Notes: generated by a model from the sequence alone, not told the origin. A DNA stretch of 64,000 nt from JAWCQZ01 sp038869515 [NCBI: Halobacteria archaeon] (GCA_038869515.1 JAWCQZ010000002.1:1-64000), one strand, 5' to 3'. Positions 13,559 to 22,395 are shown, counted from the stretch's first letter. Numbers and translations are program-made.

Positions 13559-14905
13559 TTAAGATCTGCGCCTCTTCCGAGGGGCGGACCGGGCCATCCG
13601 CCCCTGCACCTTCGCCGCAAGCCAGTCCCGCCTCTTCATCGCCCGCCGCGCCGCCGCCTCCACCTGCGCCCGCATCGCCTCCAGGTCCTCCGGCGGCCTC
13701 TCGCCCACGACCCTCTTGACCGGCGTGTATGCCGACTCCCGGAACTTCACGTCGAGCGGGCGGACCTTTCCATTCTCCTCGGCGAAGGAGCCGGAGCCGC
13801 GCTCCAGGCGGCCGACGACGCCCGACTCGATTCCGCGACGCTTCCAGAGGGCCCGGAGGCTCTCCACCGTCGCGGGGGGGGCCGCCACCATGAGAGAGTC
13901 CACCGAGACCCCGAGGGGGTCGATTTGGAGGTCTTCCAGCATCGCGAGGACCCTCCGGTTCACCCGCCGCTGGAACTCGCCCGGCTGGATGACGACCCGC
14001 GCCCCCGCGGCGCGCGCCAGTTCGGCCGCGTCGCCACGGATGCCCCCGTTGGTGATGTCGAGCATCGCGTGGATTCGAGGGATCAGAGGGCTCCGGAGGA
14101 GCGCCTCGGCGGCCCGGACGAACCGGATGTTGAGCGTCTCCTCCACGACTCCGGGCCTCCCGTGGCAGAGGGCGGTTGCCGAGATGGTCCCGCCCCCGGC
14201 CCCCTCGGTCGTCAGCAGCAGGTCTCCGGGCCGGGCGGCACGGCGGGGCAGGAGGCGCTTCACGACCCCGACCGCCCCGACTCCCCCCGAGAGGCGGTCG
14301 CCAATCACCATGTCCCCCCCGATACGGAGGGTGGAGCCGGAGACGTAGGGGACGGAGGCGGCCTTGCCGAGGGCCGCCACCCCGGCGACGAAGTCGAAAA
14401 TCTTGGCGACATCGCCGTCGTCCGCGAGGTGGATGTCGGAGAAAAGGGCGACCGGGGCCGCGCCGGTGACGTAGAGGTCGCGGACCGCGGCCCGCGCCGC
14501 ATGGAATCCCGCCAGGAGCGGGAAGTCGGAGAGGCGGGAGTGGATGCCGTCCACGGCGACCGCGACCCCAGGGCCGCGGGCGATACGGACCACGCCCGCG
14601 TCGTCCAGGTCCTTCGCGCCCAGAACGGCCCGGGCGGGGCCGATCACCCCGGCAATCAACCGGTGGACGAGCTGGTCCCCGGCGCCCCGGGAGCCCACGC
14701 CGAACCGCCCCATGGTCACCCCGCTCAACTCGGGCCGGAGGGGCGGGCCGACGGCCTCGGTGGCCCGGACCTCGGCGAGGACCGCCTCGGCGAGGGCGAG
14801 GGCGCGCTCGCGGGGGATGGATTTCCACTCGAGGATGCGGTCGGCCAGACGGCAGGCGATGTCGGGGTGGGAAAGGAAGCGACGGGTATGGCCTTCGAGA
14901 TCCAT
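13559..14905 (-). CDS. AIR-synthase (PurM/HypE/ThiL/SelD) superfamily protein
   Basis: 448 residues from the ATG at 14905, supported by a TATA-like box 22-29 bases upstream. The N-terminal AIRS domain shows the ATP-binding pattern of the superfamily (AVAVDGIHSRL, FSDIHLADDGDVAKI), and the C-terminal domain shows GDLLLTTEGAGGG and the Gly-rich MLDITNGGIRGDAAELA. The superfamily uses ATP to activate an amide, thiocarboxamide or phosphate. It is longer than PurM, ThiL or HypE, and ends with a basic tail (SAPRKRRRS), so I assign no specific reaction. No purine, hydrogenase or selenium genes are adjacent. Confidence 0.75.
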   Translation of the reverse strand: MDLEGHTRRFLSHPDIACRLADRILEWKSIPRERALALAEAVLAEVRATEAVGPPLRPELSGVTMGRFGVGSRGAGDQLVHRLIAGVIGPARAVLGAKDLDDAGVVRIARGPGVAVAVDGIHSRLSDFPLLAGFHAARAAVRDLYVTGAAPVALFSDIHLADDGDVAKIFDFVAGVAALGKAASVPYVSGSTLRIGGDMVIGDRLSGGVGAVGVVKRLLPRRAARPGDLLLTTEGAGGGTISATALCHGRPGVVEETLNIRFVRAAEALLRSPLIPRIHAMLDITNGGIRGDAAELARAAGARVVIQPGEFQRRVNRRVLAMLEDLQIDPLGVSVDSLMVAAPPATVESLRALWKRRGIESGVVGRLERGSGSFAEENGKVRPLDVKFRESAYTPVKRVVGERPPEDLEAMRAQVEAAARRAMKRRDWLAAKVQGRMARSAPRKRRRS

Positions 14906-15370
14906 GATGGGAGTGGACGGCTCGGGATTTAAGTCGCGCTGAGCCTTTTTCCGGGATTCGGTCACCGGTTCGGCCCATGGGATTCGAGGCTGGTGGAACA
15001 TAGGCCCTTTTCCGCGCGGGCGGAGCCCGCGCGGAAAAGGGCGGCCCCACCCCCGGGGCCTCCCCCCGCGCGACGGGGTCCCCGGGGGTCGGCCCTCGCG
15101 GAACCCGCCCGGAGCGAGCGCGAAGCGCGAGCGGAGGGCAGGGTTCCGCGCCATAATTTCCTTGCACAATAAAATAAACCAGGCCTCCCGCTGCTGGAAA
15201 CCCATTGAACCCGCGGGGGCCATCGGCTCCCGCAATGTCCCAAGGATTTGAGAGTTCGGAGCCGCGATAGGGCGCCCGGCGGTGGAAGGACGGGGCCGGG
15301 AGGCCGAAGTTTTTGCGGTCGAAAGCCGTTGGAAACCGGGATAGAGGGCTTGAGTCAGGGCGGAACAGCG
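14906..15370. other. Intergenic region, 465 bases, holding a TATA-like box and repeat copy 1
   Basis: ACTTAAAT on the minus strand (14927-14934) fits the promoter of the AIR-synthase-like gene. Bases 14995-15169 are the dispersed repeat described separately. I see nothing recognisable in 15170-15370. Confidence 0.6.
14995..15169 (+). repeat. Dispersed two-hairpin element, copy 1
   Basis: 175 bases. Hairpin 1 is a perfect 18-bp stem with a GGA loop (15004-15042). Hairpin 2 (about 15098-15150) has arms GCGGAACCCGCCC and GGGCAGGGTTCCGC with an inner GCGC-GAA-GCGC stem. The end is marked by ATAATTTCCTTGCACAA. Further copies lie at 35921-36054 and 56492-56664 in the same orientation. It is intergenic in all three places. 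Confidence 0.88.
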
Positions 15371-16003
15371 TTATTCACCAGCCTCAACACAAGAGACAGA
15401 ACTGAGAGGACCAGTTTCGTGTGGCGCATTTACGTAGCATGGTCCCACAAAGTGGTTGTTGTTGATTGTGGCCCAGAACCGACCCCCCGGACCCGATGAG
15501 ATGACTTGGAGCGTTCCGGGAACAGTGAAGGGTTTTGGAGTGATAGGTCCTCCAAACGGGAACTCAGGCGGGTCCAGGAGAGTGCAGGAAGGCGAGGAGT
15601 TGTGGCCCACGAACCCCACGATGGACGGGCGGACATCAAACGGCAAATCGGCCGAGAGAGAGTATTGCGCAACAACGGTGGAGAGTTCACTGGAGTTCAA
15701 ATATAGGCTGACGTCGATGGAGGCCCCATTGGTCCACAAGCGGAGGGTCCCGGGACCGCTTGCGCCCGTGTTCAGGATGGGCACATGAACCCGATAAATC
15801 TGCTCGCTTCCCCGTTCCTCGGCAAACTCAATTCCGATGGTTGCGATGACGAAGTCGGGATTGGGAAACGTGCCGGAAAGCAGGCCTGAACTCGGGGAGA
15901 CAACGTGGAGGTCGTGGGCAGTAGCTTCGGCATGCGCCGGGAACGTGGAGGAGACCAACCAAAAGACCAGCAGGATGAGGGGGAGTCCCTTCGGGTGGTT
16001 CAT
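15371..16003 (-). CDS. Secreted protein of unknown function
   Basis: 210 residues. A signal peptide is clear (LPLILLVFWLVSSTFPAHA, residues 7-25). The mature part is rich in Ser, Pro, Gly and beta-type sequence (VHVPILNTGASGPGTLRLW), with Cys near 139, 188 and 205. I recognise no family. The ATG overlaps the stop of the upstream WD-type protein gene in an ATGA, so both are one operon. Base composition is visibly more AT-rich than the neighbours, which suggests horizontal origin. Confidence 0.68.
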   Translation of the reverse strand: MNHPKGLPLILLVFWLVSSTFPAHAEATAHDLHVVSPSSGLLSGTFPNPDFVIATIGIEFAEERGSEQIYRVHVPILNTGASGPGTLRLWTNGASIDVSLYLNSSELSTVVAQYSLSADLPFDVRPSIVGFVGHNSSPSCTLLDPPEFPFGGPITPKPFTVPGTLQVISSGPGGRFWATINNNHFVGPCYVNAPHETGPLSSVSCVEAGE

Positions 16004-16890
16004 GGGGACTTTCTCTTCGACAGCACAAGCACCGCCGTGAGGAGTGCGAGTATAGCCAATATCATTGTGAAGCCCGGTTGCCGGGGCTCGGCTGGCCTCA
16101 CTCTGGAGTCTAACTCGAATTCAATCAGAAAGAGTTGTAGCCCAAAACCGGCTGGAGCATCCAAAAAGACCATTTTCGTTCCATCCGGGGACCACGAAGC
16201 GCAGCATCCTACACCTCCCTTTATTGAGGTGAGCTTCGTGAAAGTGGCATTCTTTACATCCACTACATATATCTGATGGTGTTGTTCGGGCTCCTGATGG
16301 GATAGCGCAATGTACCTACCATCCGGAGACCAAACCGGGAGTCCGTTACGTCCTCCACCAATAAGGGGTGGGGTTACATTGGTGAAATCTGAGTTCATAA
16401 CATGGAGGCCTCCATCTTTTAAAAATGCAATAGAGAAAGCAAGCGTCCTGCCGTTTGGAGAAAGGGAACCTGGCCCGCGAATGTTCAAGGTAAAGGAAAC
16501 GTTGGTTGTATTAACAGGCGAGTCCGGCCATCCACGCCTAACAATTCCGGCGAGCCACGTCTCACCACCTGAAATGAACGTGAGCCTGTATCCATCCGCA
16601 CTCCAAGAGACACAACAAACTTCACGACTCCACGGCAGCAGTTCAGTGACGTTTTTAGTGGCAACATCCAGCAGACAAATCCCTTTGCATCCGGACCTGT
16701 CTCCGACGAAGGCGATTTTCGTCCCGTCCGGACTCCAGGCGGGGTCGTGATTCGTGCCCTCAAACGTCAACTGCTCGACTCCTTTGGCCTTGATTTCCAG
16801 CGCCCCCGCGACTCCCATCAATGCCACAAAAGCCACCCCGACCCACCCCGCCCTCACAAATCGCCCGCCGATACGCGCCGGTCTGCTCAC
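16000..16890 (-). CDS. Secreted TolB/PD40-type beta-propeller protein with a PGF-CTERM-like tail
   Basis: 296 residues from the GTG at 16890, chosen because it is preceded by GGAGAGA and yields a normal signal peptide (VGVAFVALMGVAGA); an in-frame GTG at 17016 would add 42 polar residues. PD40 repeats are visible as PAWSPDGTKIAFV, VSWSADGYRLTF, PVWSPDGRYIAL and ASWSPDGTKMVF, so this is a propeller of the TolB type. The end (QPGFTMILAILALLTAVLVL then KRKS) has the PGF motif, hydrophobic helix and basic tail of PGF-CTERM proteins, which archaeosortase A processes for lipid anchoring. It is probably a cell-surface binding protein. AT-richer than its surroundings. Confidence 0.75.
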   Translation of the reverse strand: MSRPARIGGRFVRAGWVGVAFVALMGVAGALEIKAKGVEQLTFEGTNHDPAWSPDGTKIAFVGDRSGCKGICLLDVATKNVTELLPWSREVCCVSWSADGYRLTFISGGETWLAGIVRRGWPDSPVNTTNVSFTLNIRGPGSLSPNGRTLAFSIAFLKDGGLHVMNSDFTNVTPPLIGGGRNGLPVWSPDGRYIALSHQEPEQHHQIYVVDVKNATFTKLTSIKGGVGCCASWSPDGTKMVFLDAPAGFGLQLFLIEFELDSRVRPAEPRQPGFTMILAILALLTAVLVLSKRKSP

Positions 16891-17352
16891 TCTCTCCAGC
16901 CTCCCACCCCGGGAAGGGGCGGCAACCGCAGTCCAACGTGCCCGCGACGGCCAACCCTCCCCGTGACGTTTGTTCCTCCCATCTGTGGACTCCCATCTCC
17001 GCCACTCCCCGCTCACGGAACCCGGTTCCGCCCGCAGGGCCCGGCGAGTAATAATCCGTTGGGAAAATCCGTTGGGAATATTTAAAGGTGGAGGGCGACT
17101 CCCTTACTCCGATACGTGGCGGAACAGGCTGTGCAGCTCGATTTTCGGGTATAAGTTGAATAGTCGCCGACGGAATGGAGTAATCGTTAACGGGTTTACT
17201 GAGTCGGAGTTTGATTCATCCGGAGGCGCGCGCGGAGTCCTGGGTTCGCCGAATCGTTGTTCCTTGTACTTTGTGGGCCGCAGTCGGAATTTTAAGGAAA
17301 GGTGCGAAGGTATACGGCGCCGCTGAAAGAATATAAAGTTCCGCGCAATGGA
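16891..17352. other. Intergenic region, 462 bases, little recognised
   Basis: It holds a tandem duplication of AATCCGTTGGGA (about 17051-17076) next to TATTTAAAGG (about 17078-17087), which on the minus strand reads as a TATA-like box and could start the transcript of the two secreted proteins. The rest is lower in GC than the neighbouring genes. No gene or structured RNA was recognised. Confidence 0.45.
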
Positions 17353-17817
17353 TCAGCCTTTCCGCTTCTCCACAACCCGCACTCTCTCAATCCTCGTCCC
17401 GGGATAGTTCCCCGTCGCATCCTTCTCCAGCGGCTTCACCATGTCCCACACCGTCAGCAGCGCGGCGGTCACCCCGACCAGCGCCTCCATCTCGACCCCC
17501 GTTTTGTAGGTCGCCCGCACGGTGCAGGTCGCCCGCACGCCGCCCCTGCCGACTTCGAGTTCGGTCTCCACCCCTGTCAGCGGAATCGGGTGGCAGAGCG
17601 GCAAAATTTCCCACGTCCGCTTCACCGCGCCCGCTGCCGCGGTCTGCGCCACTGCGAGGACGTTGCCCTTCGCCACCCTGCCGGTGCGAATCGCGCGGAG
17701 GGTCGCCGGTCTCAGTCGCAGGAGGCCGGTGGCGGTCGCGACCCGGGCCACGGCGGGCTTGGAGGTGATGTCCACCATCCTGACGCTGCCCGCCTCACGG
17801 CGGCGTGCCGTGCTCAT
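17353..17817 (-). CDS. moaC: Cyclic pyranopterin monophosphate synthase MoaC
   Basis: 154 residues. It shows the MoaC hallmarks: MVDITSKP near the N-terminus, LCHPIPLTGV near residue 75, and the C-terminal block TGVEMEALVGVTAALLTVWD followed by VKPLEKDATGNYP. MoaC converts the MoaA product to cyclic pyranopterin monophosphate in molybdenum cofactor synthesis. The ATG overlaps the stop of the upstream metalloprotease gene (ATGA), an odd operon partner for a cofactor enzyme. moaA lies 16 kb away. Confidence 0.95.
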   Translation of the reverse strand: MSTARRREAGSVRMVDITSKPAVARVATATGLLRLRPATLRAIRTGRVAKGNVLAVAQTAAAGAVKRTWEILPLCHPIPLTGVETELEVGRGGVRATCTVRATYKTGVEMEALVGVTAALLTVWDMVKPLEKDATGNYPGTRIERVRVVEKRKG

Positions 17818-18806
17818 GTTAGCGTCGCCTCCGCCCGGTTGCTGGCCGAGTCATACTCCACCACCCCGGCCGGGGGCTCCACAACCACGGCAACCTGTCG
17901 GAAACCGTCGGGCGCCTGGAGGTTGCTCATGGTGAGGGTGAGGCTCTCGCCGGGGTCCAACTCCTTCAAGGGCTGGCGCCGCACCTCGTCGGCCCCGGCG
18001 AGGATGGAGATCTCCCCGGCCGCAGGGAGGAGGCCGAGGTTCCGGACCTTGAACTTGATGTCGAGGTAGGTCCGGAAGGAGAGACTCTTCTTCGACGCGC
18101 TCTCGATGGAGACCGCCAAATCGGGCCGGGCGGGCTCCGCGTAAATCCGCTTCAGGGGCGCGGCGTCCTCCTCCCGTGGGAGGCGGGCGAAGGTCGAGGG
18201 GACCGGGAGCTTCGGCGCCATGACGCTCGTGGAGGAGTTGCTGTGGCCGAGGCCGAGCGCGTGGCCGATTTCGTGGAGGGCGAGGTTCCGCGCGTCCACG
18301 GCCCCGAGGGGGGTCCCCGACTGCGTCCTCGGGAGCAATTCGATGGTGGCGCTCCGGAAGAGGGTCCGGGGACCGAGGTCCACGAAGACGAGGTGGGTGT
18401 CGCCGAGCTCCTCGGCGTGTGTGGGGCGGCTGAGCCGCTCGACGAAAAGAACCGTGATGTTGGCCTCCCCAGGGACCTCGGCGAAGCGGAGGCGGCCCCC
18501 GGTCGCGCTCTCCCAGACGCGGAGGGCCTCCCGGACAGCCTCCTGCTGGGCTGCGGGGCCGGGCCCGAGGGCCACCGCGAGGCGGTCGGTCGGCCACCGC
18601 CCCCCGGGGTGGGACTCGGGCGTGGTCTCGATGGCCTCCGACTCGGGCGGGGGGGTGGCGACCGGCCCCGGGGTGGCGGCCGGGGAGGGGGCCGCCACGG
18701 GCGCCGGGGAGGGTGAGACCCACGACGGGGTCACGGGGCTCGGCTGGGTGGTGCAGCCGGCCACGAGGAGAACCGCTATCAGGAGGGGGGCGGCGCGCCG
18801 GTCCAT
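17814..18806 (-). CDS. Matrixin-like zinc metalloprotease lipoprotein with CARDB-like domain
   Basis: 330 residues from the ATG at 18806, which sits about 25 bases after a TATA-like box and gives a compact lipoprotein signal (LLIAVLLVAGC, Cys18). Residues 20-70 are a Pro/Ser linker. The protease domain carries HEIGHALGLGHS (HExxHxxGxxH zinc site) and a downstream Met-turn (SVMAP), as in matrixins/metzincins. The C-terminal 100 residues (PDLAVSIES ... FKVRNLGLL) resemble a CARDB adhesion-type beta domain. It should act at the cell surface on proteins. It is followed by moaC. Confidence 0.85.
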   Translation of the reverse strand: MDRRAAPLLIAVLLVAGCTTQPSPVTPSWVSPSPAPVAAPSPAATPGPVATPPPESEAIETTPESHPGGRWPTDRLAVALGPGPAAQQEAVREALRVWESATGGRLRFAEVPGEANITVLFVERLSRPTHAEELGDTHLVFVDLGPRTLFRSATIELLPRTQSGTPLGAVDARNLALHEIGHALGLGHSNSSTSVMAPKLPVPSTFARLPREEDAAPLKRIYAEPARPDLAVSIESASKKSLSFRTYLDIKFKVRNLGLLPAAGEISILAGADEVRRQPLKELDPGESLTLTMSNLQAPDGFRQVAVVVEPPAGVVEYDSASNRAEATLT

Positions 18807-18827
18807 GGGGGGCGTTCCCTTCATACG

Positions 18828-18837
18828 TTAAAATAAT
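18828..18837. promoter_or_regulatory. A/T box shared by two divergent genes
   Basis: TTAAAATAAT is the only AT-rich stretch between the divergent genes starting at 18806 (minus) and 18858 (plus). It lies about 22-25 bases from each start, so one box may drive both leaderless transcripts. Confidence 0.5.
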
Positions 18838-18857
18838 CCTCCATCCACCAATCCCCC

Positions 18858-20078
18858 ATGGCCTCCGACCCCAAGTCGCTCCAGCGGCTCTCCCGGATCA
18901 CCGCCGAGGTGGACCGGGCCGCCGCCCGGGAACTCACCCGGCGCCTCGAGGAGATGGAGCGGCGCCTCGCCGCCCTCGAGCGGGCCGGGCCCCGACCCTC
19001 CGAGGGGGGGGTGGACGCCATCCGGGTCCGGACCATCGAGGGGCGGATGGCGGACCAGGAGGCCTCCCTGCGGACCGCGCGGGAGGAGCTGCGCGAGTTG
19101 AGGCTCCGGGTGGAGGCGGTCTCGACCGAGACGGGGGCGCGTGCGAACACGACCCAGATGGGCCTGCAGGAGGTCCGGCGCCTCCTCGAGGAGCGGACGG
19201 GGGCCCTGAAGGCGCTCGAGGGCGAGCTCCGGCGGGAGGCGGAGAGGGCCGACGGGGCGCGGCGGGAGGCGGAGAGGCGGCTCGACGAGGCGGCTCCCGC
19301 CCTCCGGGCGGCGGCGGACCTCGCGGAGGTCCTCGGCCCGGGGGCCGCGGCCCAGATGAGGAGGCTCCCCGAGGCGCTCCAGGGAATCGAGGCGCTCCGG
19401 GAGAGGCTCCAGAGGGCGGAGCAGGCGGTCGGGCAGGTCGCGGCCCAGTCGGAGGGGCTCCTGCGCGCCCACGAGGAGACGGCGGCCGTGCTGGAGGATG
19501 TGAAACGGGAAAGGGGGCCCCAGTCGTCCCAGGCCCTGGAGCAGAGGCTGGCGGCGCTCGAGAAGGAGGCGGGCCGGTGGGAGGACCTCGGGGACGTCCT
19601 GCTCAGTTTGCGGGAGGGTCTCGGGGCGCTCCAGAAAGAGGCGGCCAAGGTCGAGGAGGTCCGCAGCCGCCTCGGAGACCTGGAGGCCCACGGGCGCGAC
19701 ATCGGCCGCATCTCCGGGGCGGTGGAGGCGCTGCTCGGCGAGGTGGAGGGGTTGAAGTCGAGGCCCGCAGCGGACGGCACCGGTGCCGACCCCGAGATGG
19801 CGCGGCGGATGGAGGAGCACGAGAAGACCCTCCAGAAGTTCGCCGGGGTGACCGAGGAGGTCCTGAAGTGGATGGAGGCGGTCGAGGAGCAGCGGAGGGC
19901 CATCGAGGGGGCGCTCCAGACCCTCCGGGAGAGCCCGGTGGACCGGCGGCTGCAGGAACTGGAGATTGGCCAGGCGAAGGCGACGGGGGCGATCGAACAC
20001 CTGCTGAAGCAGGTGGACGAACTTGAGGCGGGCGTTGAGAGGGTGAGGCGGGCGGTGCTGCAGCATCCGCCGCCCTGA
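18858..20078 (+). CDS. Long coiled-coil protein of unknown function
   Basis: 406 residues, almost wholly Glu, Arg, Ala and Leu in heptad patterns (for example LTRRLEEMERRLAALERAG near 27-45 and LEQRLAALEKEAGRWEDLG near 220). There is no signal peptide, no transmembrane segment and no nucleotide-binding motif. Such proteins are structural or SMC-arm-like scaffolds. The composition makes family matches unreliable. It is divergent from the metalloprotease gene. Confidence 0.72.
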   Translation: MASDPKSLQRLSRITAEVDRAAARELTRRLEEMERRLAALERAGPRPSEGGVDAIRVRTIEGRMADQEASLRTAREELRELRLRVEAVSTETGARANTTQMGLQEVRRLLEERTGALKALEGELRREAERADGARREAERRLDEAAPALRAAADLAEVLGPGAAAQMRRLPEALQGIEALRERLQRAEQAVGQVAAQSEGLLRAHEETAAVLEDVKRERGPQSSQALEQRLAALEKEAGRWEDLGDVLLSLREGLGALQKEAAKVEEVRSRLGDLEAHGRDIGRISGAVEALLGEVEGLKSRPAADGTGADPEMARRMEEHEKTLQKFAGVTEEVLKWMEAVEEQRRAIEGALQTLRESPVDRRLQELEIGQAKATGAIEHLLKQVDELEAGVERVRRAVLQHPPP

Positions 20079-20422
20079 GCCGACAGGTCGAACGACCTCC
20101 GGTTCGGGGTTCAAGGCGGCGGAGGAGCGGAGGGTGGAAGGGGGCTGAGCCCTGCACTTCGGAGTTGAAATTGCCACCAGCCGAACGACTCGTGATTCTA
20201 CGGGTATCCGCGACCGCCCGGGCTGCGGGCCCGCCCCGCGCTTGCGCGGTCGGCGCGTGCGAAGCAGGCGCCGATTTGCGGCGCCAGTCGCAAGGTATGG
20301 GCCCCGCCGAGGCCCGGGCGCGAGCGCAAGGCCGCCCCCGCCCGGCCTTGCATGGGGCAGCTCGACGGGCCGCGCTCTCTGAAACCGCCCGCGAACTCTC
20401 GCGTTGCGGTTGGATGAATGAC
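20079..20422. other. Intergenic region, 344 bases, with a half copy of the palindromic element
   Basis: Very GC-rich, with several short inverted repeats (for example GGCGCC-GATTTGC-GGCGCC at about 20269-20287). Bases 20382-20412 match one arm of the palindrome found in the esterase gene. It lies between convergent genes, so terminators are expected, but no T run is seen. Confidence 0.5.
20382..20412. repeat. Half copy of the palindromic element
   Basis: AACCGCCCGCGAACTCTCGC and the next few bases match 10563-10585 with one difference, then diverge. Only one arm remains. Confidence 0.55.
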
Positions 20423-21475
20423 CTACGCCTTCGGCTGCTGCTGCGTCACGCAGTGTATCGACCCGAACCCGCTCACCAGCGCCTCGCACCGGATGGGTAC
20501 CACCTCCCGCTTCGGGAACGCCTCCTGCACGATGCCCACCGCCCTGGCGTCGTTCCGGTGGCCGTAAATCGGCTGCAGCACCACCCGGCTCCCGACGTAG
20601 AAGTTGGCGTAGGAGGCGGGGAGCCGCGCGCCGCCGTAGGGGACCCCGCGGGGCCGGTAGAGCCTCCCGGGCATCGGCAGGGGCCGCACCTCGAATGGTT
20701 CGCCCTCCTCGTCGCGGGCCTCCACCAGCCTCCGGAAGTTCTCCTTCAGCGCCGCGTGGTTGTCGCTCCTTCGGTCGGGGTCCAGGGCGCAGAGGACCGT
20801 GCGCGGGTCGGCGAAGCGGGCCAGTTCGTCCACATGCCCGTCGGTGTCGTCTCCCTTCACCCCCCGGGCGAGCCAGATGACGCTCTCCGTTCCGGTGAAC
20901 TCCCGCAGGACGCGCTCGACGTCGGCCCGCTTCAGCCGGGGGTTGCGGTTCCGGTTCAGGAGGCACTCCTCCGTGGTGAGGAGGCTTCCCCGGCCGTTCA
21001 CGTCAATCGCGCCCCCCTCCATGACAACTCCCGCCCGGAATGCCGGGACCTTCACAATCTTGCGAATGAGCTCCGGGACCCCGTCGTCGGCCAGGAGGGA
21101 TGGATACTTGTTGCCCCAGGCGTTGAAGGTCCACTTGGCGAAGGCCAGTCCGCGCTCGCCGACCAGGAAGGTGGGCCCGTAGTCGCGAATCCAGACGTCG
21201 GCGGTCGGAATCCTGTGGAGGCGGACGCGTTTCCCGCCCAATCCTCCGCCCTCCAAGAGTCGCGTGACGTGCGCCTCCTCCGCGGGGTCGTTGACGAGGA
21301 TGTGCACCCGCTCGCCCCGGGCGAGGGCGCGAACCATCCGGAGGTAGATCCCTTCCACCTCCCGCAGCATCTTCCCCGGGAAGGTCACCGGGTCCTTCGG
21401 CCAGGCCAGCCAGGTCGCTGCGCGGGGCTCCCACTCGGCGGGCATCCGGTAGCCGAGGGCGCGGGGCGTGGGCAT
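20423..21475 (-). CDS. aguA: Agmatine deiminase
   Basis: 350 residues of the peptidyl-arginine-deiminase-like family that hydrolyses agmatine to N-carbamoylputrescine for polyamine synthesis. Diagnostic motifs are present in order: WLAWPKDP near the N-terminus, WIRDYGPTF, EGGAIDVNG, GDDTDGHVDELARF, and the C-terminal GSIHCVTQQQP with the catalytic Cys342. Length is close to the family norm. No N-carbamoylputrescine amidohydrolase is adjacent. It is divergent from the amidohydrolase gene and appears to share its TATA-like box. Confidence 0.93.
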   Translation of the reverse strand: MPTPRALGYRMPAEWEPRAATWLAWPKDPVTFPGKMLREVEGIYLRMVRALARGERVHILVNDPAEEAHVTRLLEGGGLGGKRVRLHRIPTADVWIRDYGPTFLVGERGLAFAKWTFNAWGNKYPSLLADDGVPELIRKIVKVPAFRAGVVMEGGAIDVNGRGSLLTTEECLLNRNRNPRLKRADVERVLREFTGTESVIWLARGVKGDDTDGHVDELARFADPRTVLCALDPDRRSDNHAALKENFRRLVEARDEEGEPFEVRPLPMPGRLYRPRGVPYGGARLPASYANFYVGSRVVLQPIYGHRNDARAVGIVQEAFPKREVVPIRCEALVSGFGSIHCVTQQQPKA

Positions 21476-21499
21476 CGAGAGGCCAAGGGATGAACAGTC

Positions 21500-21505
21500 T
21501 TTAAA
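21500..21505. promoter_or_regulatory. Palindromic TATA-like box shared by two divergent genes
   Basis: TTTAAA is symmetric and lies 25 bases from the aguA start (21475) and 24 from the amidohydrolase start (21529). Both starts would be leaderless. Confidence 0.55.
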
Positions 21506-21528
21506 GGCTCCATGCGAGAGGAAGGGGC

Positions 21529-22395
21529 GTGAAAATCGTAGACTCCCACACCCACACCCTCGCCCGCCTCCACGGCGCGCGCGAGTTCTGCAGGGAGGAG
21601 GGGATCGGGTGCGCCGAGGAGGACCTGCTCCGGCAGATGGCGGAGGCGGGGGTCGAGCGGCTCATCTCCATCACCGACGACCTCGACCAGCCCACCCCCA
21701 TCGGCCTCGACGACATCCGGAAGCAGCGGGGGCGGCTCGACGCCATCGCCCCGGTTCTCGGGGTCAACCCGCACAAGACGACCGCGGCGGGACTCGACCG
21801 ACTGGCCGCGGCCCTGAAGAAGGGCGAGGCGAGGGGGATCAAAATCTGGGCGGGCTACTACCACGTCCGGCCCGACGCCCGCCTCTACGACAAGGTCTAC
21901 AAACTCGCGGGGAGGCACGAGGTGCCGGTCATGGTCCACACCGGCGACACCTTCTGGAAGGGGCGCGCCCGGCGCGACCCGCGGGGCCGACGGCTCCCGC
22001 CGCGCGAGCGCTGGGCCATCGCCGACCTGGCCCACCCCTACGTGATGGACGAGGTGGCGAGCCGCTTCCCCGAGACCGACATCCTCCTTGCCCACGTCGG
22101 AAACCCCTGGGTCAACTACGCGGCCCTCGTCGCCTACCGGAACGAGAACGTCTTCCTCGACCTCTCCGCCTTCGTCATCGGCGGCTCGGTCCGGACCAAT
22201 CCCTCGGGTCGGGACGCGGCCGAGGCCATCGGTTGGGCGATGCGCTTCGTGGGGGACGACTCGAAGTTCCTCTACGGCTCCGACTGGCCCCTGGTGGAGA
22301 TGAAGGACTACCTGGAGTTCGTGAGGGCCGCTGTGCCGGCGGACGCCCACAATGCGGTCTTCCGGGAGAACGCGGTGAGGCTCTTCCGGCTATGA
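21529..22395 (+). CDS. TIM-barrel metal-dependent hydrolase (amidohydrolase family 2/TatD-like)
   Basis: 288 residues with a GTG start 24 bases after a TATA-like box. Metal-site motifs of the amidohydrolase superfamily are visible: DSHTHT at 5-10, VMVHTGD near 142, LLAHVGNPW near 189, and LYGSDWP near 249. The reaction is unknown; relatives include decarboxylases, lactonases and DNases. Its last bases overlap the ATG of the epimerase gene (ATGA), so the two are coupled. Confidence 0.83.
   Translation: MKIVDSHTHTLARLHGAREFCREEGIGCAEEDLLRQMAEAGVERLISITDDLDQPTPIGLDDIRKQRGRLDAIAPVLGVNPHKTTAAGLDRLAAALKKGEARGIKIWAGYYHVRPDARLYDKVYKLAGRHEVPVMVHTGDTFWKGRARRDPRGRRLPPRERWAIADLAHPYVMDEVASRFPETDILLAHVGNPWVNYAALVAYRNENVFLDLSAFVIGGSVRTNPSGRDAAEAIGWAMRFVGDDSKFLYGSDWPLVEMKDYLEFVRAAVPADAHNAVFRENAVRLFRL

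Noticed and set aside
14962-15243. Reading frames through the dispersed repeat (similar peptides in all three copies)
   Set aside because: The peptides are alike only because the DNA repeats are; the paired-arm change keeps the stem rather than a protein sequence, and no start signals are shared.
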